Shown: positions 16,079 through 26,482, counted from the stretch's first letter. The stretch is DNA of 64,000 nt from Pseudomonas triclosanedens (GCF_026686735.1 NZ_CP113432.1:1054001-1118000), one strand, 5' to 3'. The notes: generated by a model not told the origin, from the letters alone. Translations and numbers: made by a program.

Positions 16079-17101
16079 TCAGTTTTCCGCGTAGCCGTTG
16101 GGGTTGTGGTGCTGCCAGTTCCAGGCGTCGCGGCACATGTCGTCGATGCCGCGGATGGCGCTCCAGCGGAGTTCGCGAATCGCAAGGTCCGGAGCGGCGT
16201 GGTAGCTCGCCACGTCGCCGGGGCGGCGTTCGAGGAACTGCAGCGGCAGTTCGCGGCCGCAGGCTCTTTCATAGGCACGGATGATTTCCAGGACGCTATA
16301 GCCGCGCCCGGTCCCCAGGTTGAAAACTCGGGCTCCATCTGCTCTGTCCAGCCAACGCAGTGCGCAGAGATGGGCGCTGGCCAGATCGCAGACATGCAGA
16401 TAGTCGCGCACGCCTGTGCCGTCCGGAGTGGGGTAGTCGCTGCCGAACACGCGGATGTAAGGCTGCTTGCCGGTGGCGACCTGGGATACATAGGGCATCA
16501 GGTTGTTGGGCGTACCATTGGGGTGCTCGCCAATCTCGCCGCTGGCGTGGGCGCCTACCGGGTTGAAATAGCGCAGTATGGCGATCTTCCACTGTGGGTC
16601 GGCGTGGGCGATATCCTTCAGCGCGAGCTCCGCCATCAGCTTCGAACGTCCATAGGGGCTGGCAGGGGCGGTCGGGGCGCTCTCGTGGATCGGGCTTTCG
16701 GCTGCCAGGCCGTAGACGGTAGCCGAAGAGCTGTAGATCAGCCGCTTCACTCCGTGGCGCTGCATCACCTCGCACAGGGGAAGGGTGCCGGTGAAGTTGT
16801 TCTGGTAGTAGCTGATGGGGTAGGCGACCGACTCGGCGACGGACTTCAGGCCGGCGAGGTGGATGACCGCTTCGATTCGATGTTCGTCGAAGAGTCGCTC
16901 CAGCGTGGCTTCGTCGCGTACATCGCCTTTGACGAAAGGGATCCGCTTGCCGGTGAGCCGCTCGATGCGCTGGAGCGGGGTAGGGGTGCTGTTGCACAGG
17001 TTGTCGAGCGCGATCGGCGTGAACCCCTGCTCGACCAGCTCCATGCAGATGTGGGAGCCGATGTAGCCGCAGCCACCGGTCAAAAGAATCTTGCTCGTCA
17101 T
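16079..17101 (-). CDS. galE: UDP-glucose 4-epimerase
   Basis: A 340-residue NAD-dependent short-chain dehydrogenase interconverting UDP-glucose and UDP-galactose. The Rossmann motif GGCGYIGSH is at residues 9-17. The catalytic Ser is in YSSSATVYG, and the Tyr/Lys pair is in PYGRSK near residue 149. The C-terminal NLGTGRGYSVLEI is diagnostic for GalE. It is followed by the tRNA-side terminator and preceded by a 114-bp gap to nadC on the same strand. It may supply UDP-sugars for surface polysaccharide; as I recall, PAO1 lacks galE at this site. Confidence 0.93.
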   Translation of the reverse strand: MTSKILLTGGCGYIGSHICMELVEQGFTPIALDNLCNSTPTPLQRIERLTGKRIPFVKGDVRDEATLERLFDEHRIEAVIHLAGLKSVAESVAYPISYYQNNFTGTLPLCEVMQRHGVKRLIYSSSATVYGLAAESPIHESAPTAPASPYGRSKLMAELALKDIAHADPQWKIAILRYFNPVGAHASGEIGEHPNGTPNNLMPYVSQVATGKQPYIRVFGSDYPTPDGTGVRDYLHVCDLASAHLCALRWLDRADGARVFNLGTGRGYSVLEIIRAYERACGRELPLQFLERRPGDVASYHAAPDLAIRELRWSAIRGIDDMCRDAWNWQHHNPNGYAEN

Positions 17102-17215
17102 GATTTGCCGCTATTTCTCCAGGGCCGATTCGGCAGCCTCCGAATTCTCTCAGAGGCGCGTTGTTCGGCCCTATGCGGCGCGGCGTGATTGATTTGGCAA
17201 ATCTGCGAGCGGTGC

Positions 17216-18064
17216 TTACAGGGCCAGTCGCATCGACAGGTCGAGTGCCTTGACGTCCTTGGTCAGGGTGCCAATGGAGATGTAGTCCACGCCAGTCTCG
17301 GCGATGGTCCGCAGGGTCGTCTCGGTGATGCCGCCGGAGGCTTCCAGCTTGGCGCGGCCAGCCGTCAGGGCGACAGCGGTGCGCATATCGTCGAGGCTCA
17401 GTTCGTCGAGCATGATGATGTCTGCGCGTGCCTCCAGGGCCTGGCGCAGTTCGGCGAGGTCTTCCACTTCGACCTCCACCGGCTTGCCCGGTGCGATGCG
17501 ATGGGCGGCGGCGATGGCCTCGGCAATACCGCCACAGGCGGCGATGTGGTTTTCCTTGATCAAGAAGGCGTCGTACAAGCCGATACGGTGGTTATGGCAG
17601 CCGCCGCAGGTGATCGCGTACTTCTGCGCCAGGCGCAGGCCGGGCAGCGTCTTGCGGGTGTCGAGCAGCTTCACGCCGGTGCCGCCCACGAGGTCGGCGT
17701 AATGACGGGCGCGGGTCGCAGTGCCGGAGAGCAGTTGCAGGAAATTGAGCGCGCTGCGTTCGCCGGTGAGCAATGCGCGGGCCGGGCCTTCGAGGGTGAA
17801 CAGGGTCTGGTCGGCCTCGACCCGGTCGCCATCCTTTACCTGCCACGTTACTCGCACACGCGGGTCGACCTGGCGGAACACCTCATCGACCCAGGCGCTG
17901 CCGGCGATGGTGGCGTTCTCGCGAGTGATGATGCGTGCGGAGGCGTCGCGCTCGGCGGGGATCAGTTGGGCAGTGATGTCGCCGCTGCCGACGTCTTCGG
18001 CCAATGCGGCGCGGACGTTGGCCTGAATTTCCCCGGAAAGCTCGGCGAGGGTGAGGTTCGGCAT
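17216..18064 (-). CDS. nadC: Nicotinate-nucleotide pyrophosphorylase (quinolinate phosphoribosyltransferase)
   Basis: A 282-residue enzyme of de novo NAD synthesis that makes nicotinate mononucleotide from quinolinate and PRPP. The active-site segments TRKTLPGLR and [21 protein letters not shown] (about residues 135-170) are intact, as is EASGGI in the C-terminal barrel. Length is normal. It is divergent from the DUF1631 gene across a 287-bp region and stands alone. Confidence 0.96.
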   Translation of the reverse strand: MPNLTLAELSGEIQANVRAALAEDVGSGDITAQLIPAERDASARIITRENATIAGSAWVDEVFRQVDPRVRVTWQVKDGDRVEADQTLFTLEGPARALLTGERSALNFLQLLSGTATRARHYADLVGGTGVKLLDTRKTLPGLRLAQKYAITCGGCHNHRIGLYDAFLIKENHIAACGGIAEAIAAAHRIAPGKPVEVEVEDLAELRQALEARADIIMLDELSLDDMRTAVALTAGRAKLEASGGITETTLRTIAETGVDYISIGTLTKDVKALDLSMRLAL

Positions 18065-18209
18065 GGCTGGCTCCTGTTCGCAGTGCCGGGATTATACGGA
18101 CGGCGGGGGCTTGCGGGTATCGACCGATGTTTTTGCCCGCAACGGGCGTCTGTCGGACAGACGGCATGTGGTTAGATGTGAAATTCTTCAAGAATGCGAG
18201 AAATGCCTC

Positions 18210-18237
18210 TTGGTTGTGTAAGAAGCTTCCCTATAAT
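18210..18237 (+). promoter_or_regulatory. Sigma-70-type promoter for the DUF1631 gene
   Basis: TTGGTT and a perfect TATAAT (18232-18237) are separated by 16 bases in the otherwise featureless nadC-DUF1631 intergenic region. This would give a leader of about 105 bases before ATG 18352. Confidence 0.6.
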
Positions 18238-18351
18238 GACGTTGAAAATTTCCGCTTTTTGACGCCACAAATTTGACGTTACGGATGACGCCACGATGAC
18301 TGCTGGTGCCGCCAGCAAGCCCGGCCAGGGCCTGACGGCAGGAGACTTGCG

Positions 18352-20631
18352 ATGCAGAACGACGCGAATGTAGTGCCGCTGAACAAGTCGGCTCCCGAAC
18401 AGTCGCCGAATTCGTTCGCCGGGCGTCTGCCTGCGGCGCTGGTCAGCGTGCGCGACAAGGTCGCCGTGCAGTTGCGTCATGCGATGCAGGCGTTGTTCGA
18501 CAATGCCGACGATACCCTGTTCGAGATGGCCGACCGTGCCTCCAACAACGCCGAACAGAGTTCCTATTTCGAAGCCATGCGCGACCTGCGCCTCAAGCGC
18601 AAGAGTATCGAGCGTGGCTTCCTGCAAAAAGTTTTCGAGCAGTTCGCCAACCTCAACCAGTACGAGATCGGCAAAGCTCCCTCGTTGGACAGCGTTTCCT
18701 ACGACAACCTCACCCTGGTTCAGAACGACGAGCTGGAAGAGGCCGTAGCGCTGGACGCAATGGTCGCCAAGGTGATGAGCCGCGACGGCGTGGCCCTGGC
18801 GCATCTCACTACGCGCTTCAACACGCTGGTCAGCAAGAAGGTAGAGGACAAAAGCAACCCGCTGGGGCCGCGCATGCTGTGCGAGGCGTTCCTCGAGGCG
18901 TGCCGCGGACTGGGTGTGGAGATCAAGGTCAAGCTGATCATCCTCAAACTGTTCGAGAAGTATGTGCTGGCCGATGCCGAGCACCTCTACGCTGAGGCCA
19001 ACCAGACCCTGGTTTCCCTGGGCGTACTGCCAGAGCTCAAGTCCGTGCCATTGCGTCGTCCGCCGCAGCGCACCGCGCCTGCCCAGGCTGGCGCCGCCGC
19101 ATCTTCCGCCGAAGCGGTGGAACAGGGCTCGGCCACGCAGCACGTGGATAGCGACGCCCAGGCCGCTTTCGCAGCTCTGCGCGACCTGCTCTCCCAGGTG
19201 CGTGGCAGCGCCATCGCACCGAGCCGCGCGGTGCCTGCCGATGCGGTCCCGATCACCAGCAATGACCTGATGCGCCTGCTCTCGCACCTGCAGTCGCACC
19301 TGCCGGCGCAGAGCATCGACGAGATCGATGTGCGTCAGCACCTCGATCATCTGCTTACCCGCGTCAGCAACAAGAGTGGCCGCTCCCGCGTAGTGGGCCA
19401 GGTGGACGAGGACGTCATCAACCTCGTTTCCATGCTGTTCGAATTCATTCTCGATGACCGCACCCTGCCGGACTCTCTGAAAGCGCTGATTGGCCGCATG
19501 CAGATCCCTATGCTCAAGGTTGCGGTGCTGGACAAGACCTTCTTCAGCCGTGGCAGCCACCCGGCCCGTCGCCTGCTCAACGAGATCGCTTCGGCGGCGC
19601 TCGGCTGGGGCGAGCAGACCGACGTTCAGCGCGACACCCTATATCAGAAGATCGAGCAGGTGGTAATGCGCCTGCTGAATGATTTCGTCGACGATCCTGC
19701 GATCTTCTCCGAACTTCTCGACGATTTCATCGCCTTCACCGGCGATGAGCGCCGTCGCAGCGACCTTCTCGAACAGCGCACCCGCGATGCCGAGGAAGGC
19801 CGCGCCCGCGCCGAGCTGGCCCGCCAGGACGTCGAGCGCGTGCTCAACGATCGTCTGCTGGGCCGCACGCTGCCGGAAGTGGTAGTGCGCCTGCTGCAGG
19901 AAGCCTGGAGCAAGGTGCTGCTGCTGACCTGCCTCAAGCACGGCACCACCTCCAGCGAATGGGACGCGGCGCTGGCCACGATGGACGACCTGATCTGGAG
20001 CGTGGAGCCCCACGAAGATCCGGATTCCCGTCTGCGCCTGCTGGAAATGGTGCCGCAACTGCTCAAGTCCCTGCGTGAGGGCCTGGCCGCCGCGGCTCTC
20101 GATCCGTTCTCCACGGGTGAGTTCTTCAGTCGCCTGGAAGGGCTGCATGTGCAGGCATTCCAGCGCTACAAGCAGGCCGAGGAAGTGCCGGCCGACGAGG
20201 CGGATGACCTGCCGCTGCTCGACGAGTCGCCGGATGCCCCGGTTGCCGTCGCGCCACAAGCCGCCATGATGGCGGTGGTCGAGGAGATCGTCCTCGCCGC
20301 TCCCGGCGAAGCGCGGGTGGCCGAGCCGGAAGAAGTGTTCGCCGATGATGACGAGTCGCTGCGCAAGGTCGACGACCTGCGAGTCGGTAGCTGGGTGGAA
20401 ATCCAGGAAGACGAAGAGCACAAGCTGCGTTGCAAGCTGGCCGCGGTGATCCGCCCGAGCGGCCGCTATATCTTCGTCAACCGCACCGGCATGAAGGTGC
20501 TGGAAAAGACCCGCATGGGCCTGGCCCTGGAGTTCCGCCGCAACGCTGTGCGCCTGCTCGACGATGCCCTGCTGTTCGACCGCGCGCTGGAGTCGGTGAT
20601 CGGCAACCTGCGCCGCCTGAAGAACGCGTGA
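18352..20631 (+). CDS. DUF1631 family protein
   Basis: A 759-residue cytoplasmic, largely helical protein. The N-terminal part (about residues 20-230) and middle part (about 265-480) are rich in acidic and basic helices. The C-terminal ~80 residues have a PilZ-like beta look (LRVGSWVEIQEDEEHKLRCKLAAVI, then RYIFVNRTGMKV). This is the DUF1631 family, conserved beside nadC and ampD in pseudomonads. A related family member has been linked to polymer or c-di-GMP-dependent functions, but I cannot assign a role from the sequence. A strong ATG with GGAG upstream begins MQNDANVVPL. Confidence 0.82.
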   Translation: MQNDANVVPLNKSAPEQSPNSFAGRLPAALVSVRDKVAVQLRHAMQALFDNADDTLFEMADRASNNAEQSSYFEAMRDLRLKRKSIERGFLQKVFEQFANLNQYEIGKAPSLDSVSYDNLTLVQNDELEEAVALDAMVAKVMSRDGVALAHLTTRFNTLVSKKVEDKSNPLGPRMLCEAFLEACRGLGVEIKVKLIILKLFEKYVLADAEHLYAEANQTLVSLGVLPELKSVPLRRPPQRTAPAQAGAAASSAEAVEQGSATQHVDSDAQAAFAALRDLLSQVRGSAIAPSRAVPADAVPITSNDLMRLLSHLQSHLPAQSIDEIDVRQHLDHLLTRVSNKSGRSRVVGQVDEDVINLVSMLFEFILDDRTLPDSLKALIGRMQIPMLKVAVLDKTFFSRGSHPARRLLNEIASAALGWGEQTDVQRDTLYQKIEQVVMRLLNDFVDDPAIFSELLDDFIAFTGDERRRSDLLEQRTRDAEEGRARAELARQDVERVLNDRLLGRTLPEVVVRLLQEAWSKVLLLTCLKHGTTSSEWDAALATMDDLIWSVEPHEDPDSRLRLLEMVPQLLKSLREGLAAAALDPFSTGEFFSRLEGLHVQAFQRYKQAEEVPADEADDLPLLDESPDAPVAVAPQAAMMAVVEEIVLAAPGEARVAEPEEVFADDDESLRKVDDLRVGSWVEIQEDEEHKLRCKLAAVIRPSGRYIFVNRTGMKVLEKTRMGLALEFRRNAVRLLDDALLFDRALESVIGNLRRLKNA

Positions 20632-20718
20632 TCGTGCCGCGCCTCACCGGCGCGGCGGCTGTGCGAGTTCAATTCCCCGGACGGCTGCTTTAGAGTGGGG
20701 TTCTGTAAAGGAGCCTCC

Positions 20719-21282
20719 ATGCAGCTCGATCCCCGTACCGGCTGGTGCGATGACGCCCAGCACTGTCCCTCGCCGAACTTCAACGCCCGCCCGGAGGGCG
20801 AAGTGGTGTCGTTGCTGGTGATTCACAACATCAGCCTGCCGCCCGGCCAGTTCGGCACCCGCAAGGTTCAGGCGTTCTTCCGGAATTGCCTCGACGCCTG
20901 CGAGCATCCCTATTTCGAAAGCATCGCCGCCATGACGGTATCGGCGCACTTCCTGATCGAGCGCGATGGCTCGCTGTTCCAGTTCGTTTCCTGCAACGAC
21001 CGCGCCTGGCACGCCGGTGTATCGCGCTTCGACGGCCGGGAGAATTGCAACGACTTTTCCATCGGCATCGAACTGGAGGGCACCGACTGCGATCCCTACA
21101 GCGATCGCCAGTACGAGGTGCTGGCACGCCTGACCCGGCAATTGATGACGTGTTACCCCGCGATCACCCCGGCGCGCATCCAGGGGCACTGCGATATCGC
21201 GCCCGAACGCAAGACCGATCCTGGCGAGGCGTTCGACTGGACGCGCTATTTCACAGCCATCGGAGCTGAGGAGTCGATATGA
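20719..21282 (+). CDS. ampD: 1,6-anhydro-N-acetylmuramyl-L-alanine amidase
   Basis: A 187-residue cytoplasmic zinc amidase that removes the peptide from anhydro-muropeptides during cell-wall recycling; loss of it de-represses AmpC in pseudomonads (established). The zinc His is in LLVIHNISLPPGQFG near residue 35, and the second His and Asp are in GHCDIAPERKTDPGEAFDW near 154-164. I start at ATG 20719 (MQLDPRTGW), with AAGGAG 11 bases upstream; the frame is open to 20695 without a better site. Its end overlaps ampE by four bases. Confidence 0.95.
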   Translation: MQLDPRTGWCDDAQHCPSPNFNARPEGEVVSLLVIHNISLPPGQFGTRKVQAFFRNCLDACEHPYFESIAAMTVSAHFLIERDGSLFQFVSCNDRAWHAGVSRFDGRENCNDFSIGIELEGTDCDPYSDRQYEVLARLTRQLMTCYPAITPARIQGHCDIAPERKTDPGEAFDWTRYFTAIGAEESI

Positions 21283-22115
21283 GTTTCCTGGTGCTGTTGC
21301 TGGTACTGCTGGTCGAGAAGTTTTCCTCCTGGCGCGCGCGCCTGCAGCGCGACGGTCTCTGGCTCGGCTGGCTGGACACGGTGGGCGGTGTGCCGGCGCT
21401 GGTGGCGCGGCCGTGGCTTGGCCTGTTGGTGGCAGTGCTGCCGCCACTGCTGTTGCTGGCACTGCTGCTGACGATCCTGGAGCCCGTCGCCTATGGGCTG
21501 CTGGCGCTTCCCGTACACCTGCTGGTGGTTGTCTGGAGCCTCGGGCGCGGCGACGTGCTGCACGCCATCGGGCCGTTCCGCGACGCCTGGCGGCGGGAAG
21601 ACGCCCAGGGCGCCTATCACGTCGCCGCACGTGACCTGGGCGTGCAGGCCGACAGCGACGACGAACTGCTGGCCCAGGTCCAGGGCACCCTCGTTTGGCA
21701 GGCCTACCAGGCATTCTTCGCAGTGATCTTCTGGTACGCGCTGCTCGGCCCGGTGGCAGCGCTGGCCTACCGTCTGCTCGCCATCGCGGCGGAGCAGGCC
21801 AGGCAGCCCGTGCTGCGCGAGCGCGCGCAGCAACTGCGTCACGCCTTCGACTGGCTGCCTGCGCGGGCGCTGGTATTGAGTTTCGCCCTGGTGGGCAATT
21901 TCGTGGCTGTCAGCCGCACATTGCTGCACGACCTGCTGGCCTGGGACGTTCCCGCCGCGCGTCTGCTGGCGCGGGCCGGCTACGTTGCCGAAGACTTCAA
22001 TGAAGGCGGCCTGGGGCCCAAGGGAGTCGCCAGCCTCGATGCGCTGTGGCAACTGCTGGTGCGCTCGGCGGTGCTCTGGTACGCCGCCTTCGCTGTCCGC
22101 ACGCTGCTGCTCTAA
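21279..22115 (+). CDS. ampE: AmpE inner-membrane signalling-like protein
   Basis: A 278-residue membrane protein (MSFLVLLLVLLVEKF) with about four to five helices and the conserved FAVIFWYALLGPVAALAYRL (about residues 147-166). It overlaps ampD by ATGA, the classical ampDE operon. AmpE is a putative transporter/ATPase-like sensor whose exact function is unsettled; it is not essential for AmpD activity. Confidence 0.92.
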   Translation: MSFLVLLLVLLVEKFSSWRARLQRDGLWLGWLDTVGGVPALVARPWLGLLVAVLPPLLLLALLLTILEPVAYGLLALPVHLLVVVWSLGRGDVLHAIGPFRDAWRREDAQGAYHVAARDLGVQADSDDELLAQVQGTLVWQAYQAFFAVIFWYALLGPVAALAYRLLAIAAEQARQPVLRERAQQLRHAFDWLPARALVLSFALVGNFVAVSRTLLHDLLAWDVPAARLLARAGYVAEDFNEGGLGPKGVASLDALWQLLVRSAVLWYAAFAVRTLLL

Positions 22116-22345
22116 GTGCGGCGCCACACCGGCCAGCAGCCGCTGGTCCGGTGATGGCATTTTAACCTTAAGTTACAGAACTCCCCGCCGATATCAGGTA
22201 CACAGAAGCCTGTGCGAGCCGTTCCTGCCTGTGACACCCATCACAGGCCGCCACGGTGGGCGCGCGTGCGGTGCGAACCAGTCCAGGGTTCCGCCAGCCA
22301 TCCCCGACAAGCGACATAACAATAACGGGAACAGGAGACGTCTTT

Positions 22346-24376
22346 GTGAGGACTGTGCTCTATCCGGCCATCGCGCTGATGAACCGCCTGAGCTTCGGTA
22401 TGAAGTTCAGCCTGATCAGCGTGCTGTTTTTCCTGCCGATGCTGATCACCAATTTCTATCTGGTGCGTGACTCCTATCGCCAGTTCGTCAGCACCCGCGC
22501 CGAGCTGCAGAGCCTGCAGTTGATCGGCAGCGGCCAGCAGATTCGCCGGCAGCTCGAAGCCTACAACGATCTGTTGCAGATCAACGGCGTACTGGGCCAG
22601 TCCAACAAGGGCGGAGGCCTGGACTCACGCATCGGTCAGTTGCACAAGGACCTTCAGGGACAGATCGGCGCGTTGCAGCCGGTCACCCAGGACGCCGAGC
22701 AGATCGCCGAATTCAACGCCAAGCGCGACGAACTACTCAGCGGCCTGAGAGCCGTCGAGACCGAAGGCTCGCTGCAGAGCAAGGCGGCGATGGCCGGGCG
22801 TCTGCTCAGCGGGATTCAGGTCTTCAACAAGCTGCTGGTATCTCAGGGCGGCCTGAGCCAGGACGACGCTCGTGACGTTCGCCAACTGGCCGAACTGATC
22901 ACCTCGACCACCCCACACGTCACCGAGACCCTCAGCCAGGGCCGTACCATCGGTGCCAGCGCGCTTGGCCAGGGCTTCCTCAATTCCTCTTCCAGCGCAA
23001 GATTCGACGACCTGCTGCAGGAGCTGGAGAAACTTCACGCCGAGTACAGCCTGAAGCTGCAGGACGCCCTGGGTGGCAGCGCCGCCGCGCAGGCAGCCCT
23101 GGCGGCCGATGCCGAGGCCAGCCGCGAAACGCTCAAGAGCCTGGGCAAGCTGTTCGAAGACAAGGTGGTAATGGCCGACACCCTCGACATGCCGTGGTCC
23201 GATTTCTACGAGCAGGTCAGCAAGGCGATGGACAAGACCTACCGCCTCGACGACCGGGTGCTGTCGTTCGTCGACGGCGCCCTGCAGGAGCGCCTGGCGA
23301 GCAAGCAGCGGCAGATGGTGCTGCTGGTGGCCGCCTTGCTGGTGGTATTCCTCGCCATCGTCTACCTCTACGGCGGCTTCTACGTGTCTACCCGCACTAC
23401 CCTCAAGAATCTCGGGCGGATGATGGAGCGCGTCGCCGCTGGCGATATGACAGTCAGCTTCCGTGCCCAGAGCCGGGACGAGCTGGGCGATCTGGGCGAG
23501 GCCTTCAACCAGACCGTGGCGAAGATCCACGACCTGATCGAGCAGGTCGGCCGCACCGTCACCGAGGTGGAGCGGCAGACCGTACGTGTCGAGTCGGTTT
23601 CCGCCGAGAGCAACCAGGCGGTGGCCGGCCAGCGCAACCAGATCGAGCAGGTCGCCACTGCGATGAACCAGATGGCCGCAACCGCGCAGGAGGTCGCGCG
23701 CAGCGCCGCCGTGGCGGTGGGCAGCGCGCAGAACGTCAACCAGGAAACCGCCAGCGGCCGTGCCCTGGTGGAGTCGCAGGTAGGCAGTATCCAGCGTCTG
23801 GCCGGCGAGATCGACGAGTCGGTGGAGGTGATCAATCAACTGGCGGCCGATAGCGCTTCGATCAGCCGCGTGCTGGACGTGATCAAGGGCATCGCCGAGC
23901 AGACCAACCTGCTGGCGCTCAACGCTGCCATCGAGGCGGCGCGGGCGGGCGAGCAGGGCCGTGGCTTCGCCGTGGTGGCCGATGAAGTGCGGACCCTGGC
24001 CAAGCGCACCCAGCAGTCCACCGAGGAAATCGAGCAGATGATTGCCCGCCTGCAGAACGGCGTGGGCGCGGCGGTGAAGGCGATGGGCAGCAGCCACCAG
24101 ACCGCTGACGGCACCGTCAGCCAGTCGGCGCGGGTACAGCAGGCGCTGGAGAACATCCTCCAGGCGGTTGGCGCCATCGTCGACCAGAACCAGCAGATCG
24201 CCGCCGCCGCCGAGCAGCAGACAGCGGTTGCCCACGATATCGACCAGAACATCGTCGAAATCAACCAGGCTGGCGAACGCACGGCCGAGGGCGCGAGCGC
24301 CACCGAGCGTGCCAGCCGCGAGCTCGCCGGGCAGGTCGTCGAGCTCAAGCGCCTGATCGGGGCGTTCCGGGTCTAG
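22346..24376 (+). CDS. Methyl-accepting chemotaxis protein
   Basis: A 676-residue transducer. A first helix lies at about residues 18-40 and a periplasmic helical ligand domain at about 42-335. The second helix, [21 protein letters not shown], starts near 337, followed by a HAMP domain and the signalling domain with [20 protein letters not shown] (about residues 515-534). I chose GTG 22346 because CAGGAGAC precedes it; the open frame back to 22256 lies in a poorly coding region. The ligand domain is of the long helical type; the ligand is unknown. In P. aeruginosa the equivalent sits between ampE and speC. Confidence 0.9.
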   Translation: MRTVLYPAIALMNRLSFGMKFSLISVLFFLPMLITNFYLVRDSYRQFVSTRAELQSLQLIGSGQQIRRQLEAYNDLLQINGVLGQSNKGGGLDSRIGQLHKDLQGQIGALQPVTQDAEQIAEFNAKRDELLSGLRAVETEGSLQSKAAMAGRLLSGIQVFNKLLVSQGGLSQDDARDVRQLAELITSTTPHVTETLSQGRTIGASALGQGFLNSSSSARFDDLLQELEKLHAEYSLKLQDALGGSAAAQAALAADAEASRETLKSLGKLFEDKVVMADTLDMPWSDFYEQVSKAMDKTYRLDDRVLSFVDGALQERLASKQRQMVLLVAALLVVFLAIVYLYGGFYVSTRTTLKNLGRMMERVAAGDMTVSFRAQSRDELGDLGEAFNQTVAKIHDLIEQVGRTVTEVERQTVRVESVSAESNQAVAGQRNQIEQVATAMNQMAATAQEVARSAAVAVGSAQNVNQETASGRALVESQVGSIQRLAGEIDESVEVINQLAADSASISRVLDVIKGIAEQTNLLALNAAIEAARAGEQGRGFAVVADEVRTLAKRTQQSTEEIEQMIARLQNGVGAAVKAMGSSHQTADGTVSQSARVQQALENILQAVGAIVDQNQQIAAAAEQQTAVAHDIDQNIVEINQAGERTAEGASATERASRELAGQVVELKRLIGAFRV

Positions 24377-24392
24377 AGGGTTTCGCCAGCAG

Positions 24393-24441
24393 GCCGGTGC
24401 CCGTGGGTCGCAAGGATGCACCCCATCTCACGGGCACCGGC
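24393..24441. terminator. Long hairpin between the chemoreceptor and tatD
   Basis: GCCGGTGCCCGTG pairs perfectly over 13 bases with CACGGGCACCGGC across a 23-base loop. There is no T run, so it may be a transcription barrier between convergent genes or a short repeat rather than a classic terminator. Confidence 0.5.
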
Positions 24442-24500
24442 TTGTCGGTGAATTCACAACGGCGCCACGGAGGCGAAGCCGATCGGCTCGGGCCGCCGCT

Positions 24501-25280
24501 TCACGTCCAGCCGAACAGCTCCATCGCATTGCGTGTACTGGCACTGGCCAGTTCCTCCGGCGCGATGCCCTTCAGCTCGGCCAGCGCCACGCAGATGTCC
24601 GGCAGGTGCTCCGGGCTGTTGCGCATGCCGGGATACATCGCCGGCGCCATGTCCGGTGCATCGGTTTCCAGCACGATCGACTCCAGCGGAATCTCCGGCA
24701 CCACCTTGCGCAGGCGATTGGCCTGTGGCCAGGTCGGTGCGCCCCCCAGGCCCAGGCGGAAGCCCAGCTTGAGGTACTCGCGGGCTTCCTCGCGGCTGCC
24801 GGCGAAGGCGTGGACGATGCCCTGGCGGGCAGGCCTGTAGCGCTTGAGCGTGGCGATCACCGCCGCGTGGGAACGGCGCACGTGCAGCAGTACCGGCAGT
24901 TCGAAGTCGATGGCGGCGCGCAACTGGTCTTCGAAGACCGCCTGCTGGCCATCGCGGTCGAGGTCTTCCAGGTAATAGTCCAGGCCGATCTCGCCCACCG
25001 CGCAGAGCTTGTGCTGGCCGGCCAGGCGCTCCAGCCACTCGCGCAGCGCTGCCAGGTGCTCTGGGCGATGGCGTGCCAGGTAGATCGGATGCAGGCCCAG
25101 GGCGGCGTAGAGGTCCGGCTCCCGCTCAGCCAGCGCCCAGACATCCTCCCAGTTCTCACGGAAGACTCCGAGCAGCACCTGACGAATCACCCCGCGCTCA
25201 CGGCTGCGCCGCAACACCGCCTGACGATCCCCGGCGAAGTCCGGGCAGTCGAGATGGTTGTGGGTGTCGATCAGTTGCAT
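24501..25280 (-). CDS. TatD-family metal-dependent hydrolase
   Basis: A 259-residue TIM-barrel hydrolase starting MQLIDTHNHLD, with metal ligands in DTHNHLD, VGEIGLDYY (about residue 92), HVRRSH, HAFAG and ETDAPDMAP. All TatD-family metal residues are visible. TatD proteins act as 3'-5' exonucleases or DNases in several bacteria; the substrate here is not shown. I use ATG 25280 because the motif begins there; the open frame upstream is not TatD-like. It is four bases downstream of fruR on the same strand, so they are probably co-transcribed. Confidence 0.9.
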   Translation of the reverse strand: MQLIDTHNHLDCPDFAGDRQAVLRRSRERGVIRQVLLGVFRENWEDVWALAEREPDLYAALGLHPIYLARHRPEHLAALREWLERLAGQHKLCAVGEIGLDYYLEDLDRDGQQAVFEDQLRAAIDFELPVLLHVRRSHAAVIATLKRYRPARQGIVHAFAGSREEAREYLKLGFRLGLGGAPTWPQANRLRKVVPEIPLESIVLETDAPDMAPAMYPGMRNSPEHLPDICVALAELKGIAPEELASASTRNAMELFGWT

Positions 25281-25284
25281 GGGG

Positions 25285-26277
25285 TCACTCCGTGCGCAGC
25301 TTGAGGTTGCGCGCAATGGGGTGGACGCCTGGCGTATAGGTGTTGTGCTCGATGGCATCCAGCGCGAGGTCCAGGGCGCGCTCGGCGATCAGCGCATGCT
25401 GCTGGGAAATCGCGTTGACCTTCAGCGGCACGAAGTCCAGCAGTTGGGTATCGCCGAAGGTTGCCAGGCGCAGGTTCTCCGGCCAGCCGTCGGGTAGCGC
25501 CTGGAGCACGTCGAAGACACCTTCGAGCAGTACATAGGACGTAGTGATCAGAGCGTCGGGCAGGCTGCCCTGGCTCACCAGCAGATCCTCCATCAGCCTT
25601 CGGCCGCAGTTGCGGCTGAAGGTTTCGCCGTGCTCCACCAGAACCTGGCCCTGGAAGTCGCGCAGCGCACTGCGGAAGCCGGCGGCACGTTCCTGGCTGA
25701 TGATCAGCTCGGGCCTCGCGCCGAGCAGGGCGATGCTGCGCGGCGCCGGCTTCAGCAGGCTGGCAGTGAGGCGCTGGCTGGCATCGCGGTCGTCGCTGAC
25801 CACCGAGCAGAAGCGTTGTGGGTCGAGCTGACGGTCCACCGCGACCACTGGTACGCCGTCGGCCTGCAGGCGGGCGTGGCTGTCGTCGCCGCTGGGCAGG
25901 CAACTGGCGACGATCAGCGCGTCGCAGCGCCGGGCGCGGAACAGGTTGAGCACCTGGCGCTCGGTGTCCGGCTCGTCGTCCGAGCAGGCGATCAGCAACT
26001 GGTAGCCGCGCGCGCGGGCACCCTGTTCGAGCAGCTTGGCGAGCTTGGCGTAGCTGGGGTTCTCAAGGTCCGGCAGGATGAAGCCGAGCGTGCGGGTCTG
26101 GCCACGGCGCAGGCTGGCGGCCTGCTGGTCCGGTTGGTAGCCGTGCTCTTCGATCACCGCGCGCACGCGCTCCACCGTGGCGGCGCTGATGCGTCGCTGC
26201 ACGGCCTTGCCGTTGATCACATAGCTGGCGGTGGTGACCGAAACACCGGCCAGGCGGGCGATATCACTGAGTTTCAA
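25285..26277 (-). CDS. fruR: Fructose repressor/catabolite regulator, LacI family
   Basis: A 330-residue LacI-type regulator. The DNA-binding helix-turn-helix is at residues 2-26 (KLSDIARLAGVSVTTASYVINGKA), followed by the hinge and a periplasmic-binding-like sensor (about 60-325). It is divergent from the fructose PTS operon, which it is expected to repress until fructose-1-phosphate accumulates (established for Cra/FruR). The gene starts MKLSDIARL and lies 205 bases from fruI. Confidence 0.94.
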   Translation of the reverse strand: MKLSDIARLAGVSVTTASYVINGKAVQRRISAATVERVRAVIEEHGYQPDQQAASLRRGQTRTLGFILPDLENPSYAKLAKLLEQGARARGYQLLIACSDDEPDTERQVLNLFRARRCDALIVASCLPSGDDSHARLQADGVPVVAVDRQLDPQRFCSVVSDDRDASQRLTASLLKPAPRSIALLGARPELIISQERAAGFRSALRDFQGQVLVEHGETFSRNCGRRLMEDLLVSQGSLPDALITTSYVLLEGVFDVLQALPDGWPENLRLATFGDTQLLDFVPLKVNAISQQHALIAERALDLALDAIEHNTYTPGVHPIARNLKLRTE

Positions 26278-26348
26278 CGCAATGGGCTACCGACAATTGG
26301 GGGCTTCAAGGATCACGCATTATCGAGTAACGTGCCAGTCTCAAAAGG

Positions 26349-26360
26349 TGAAACGATTCA
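26349..26360. promoter_or_regulatory. Cra/FruR-type operator between fruR and fruI
   Basis: TGAAACGATTCA fits the enterobacterial Cra consensus TGAAWCGNTTNA. It lies in the divergent fruR-fruI intergenic region, 123 bases before the fruI start and 72 beyond the fruR start. FruR probably binds here; no second site was clear to me. Confidence 0.6.
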
Positions 26361-26482
26361 GCATCGGGCGTGGCGCACTGCCTGGCCGCCGCTCTCACGC
26401 CGGTTACTTCTAAGCTGATCACCGTACAAGCGGAAAACCGCCCCAACCGCCGGCACGCAATAACGCCGACGAGGAGAACGCG

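Noticed and set aside
15953..17101. Genomic island inserted at tRNA-Thr
   Set aside because: No integrase, no duplicated tRNA 3' end and no phage genes are visible; the variable DNA lies upstream between pilA and the tRNA and may be exchanged by homologous recombination.
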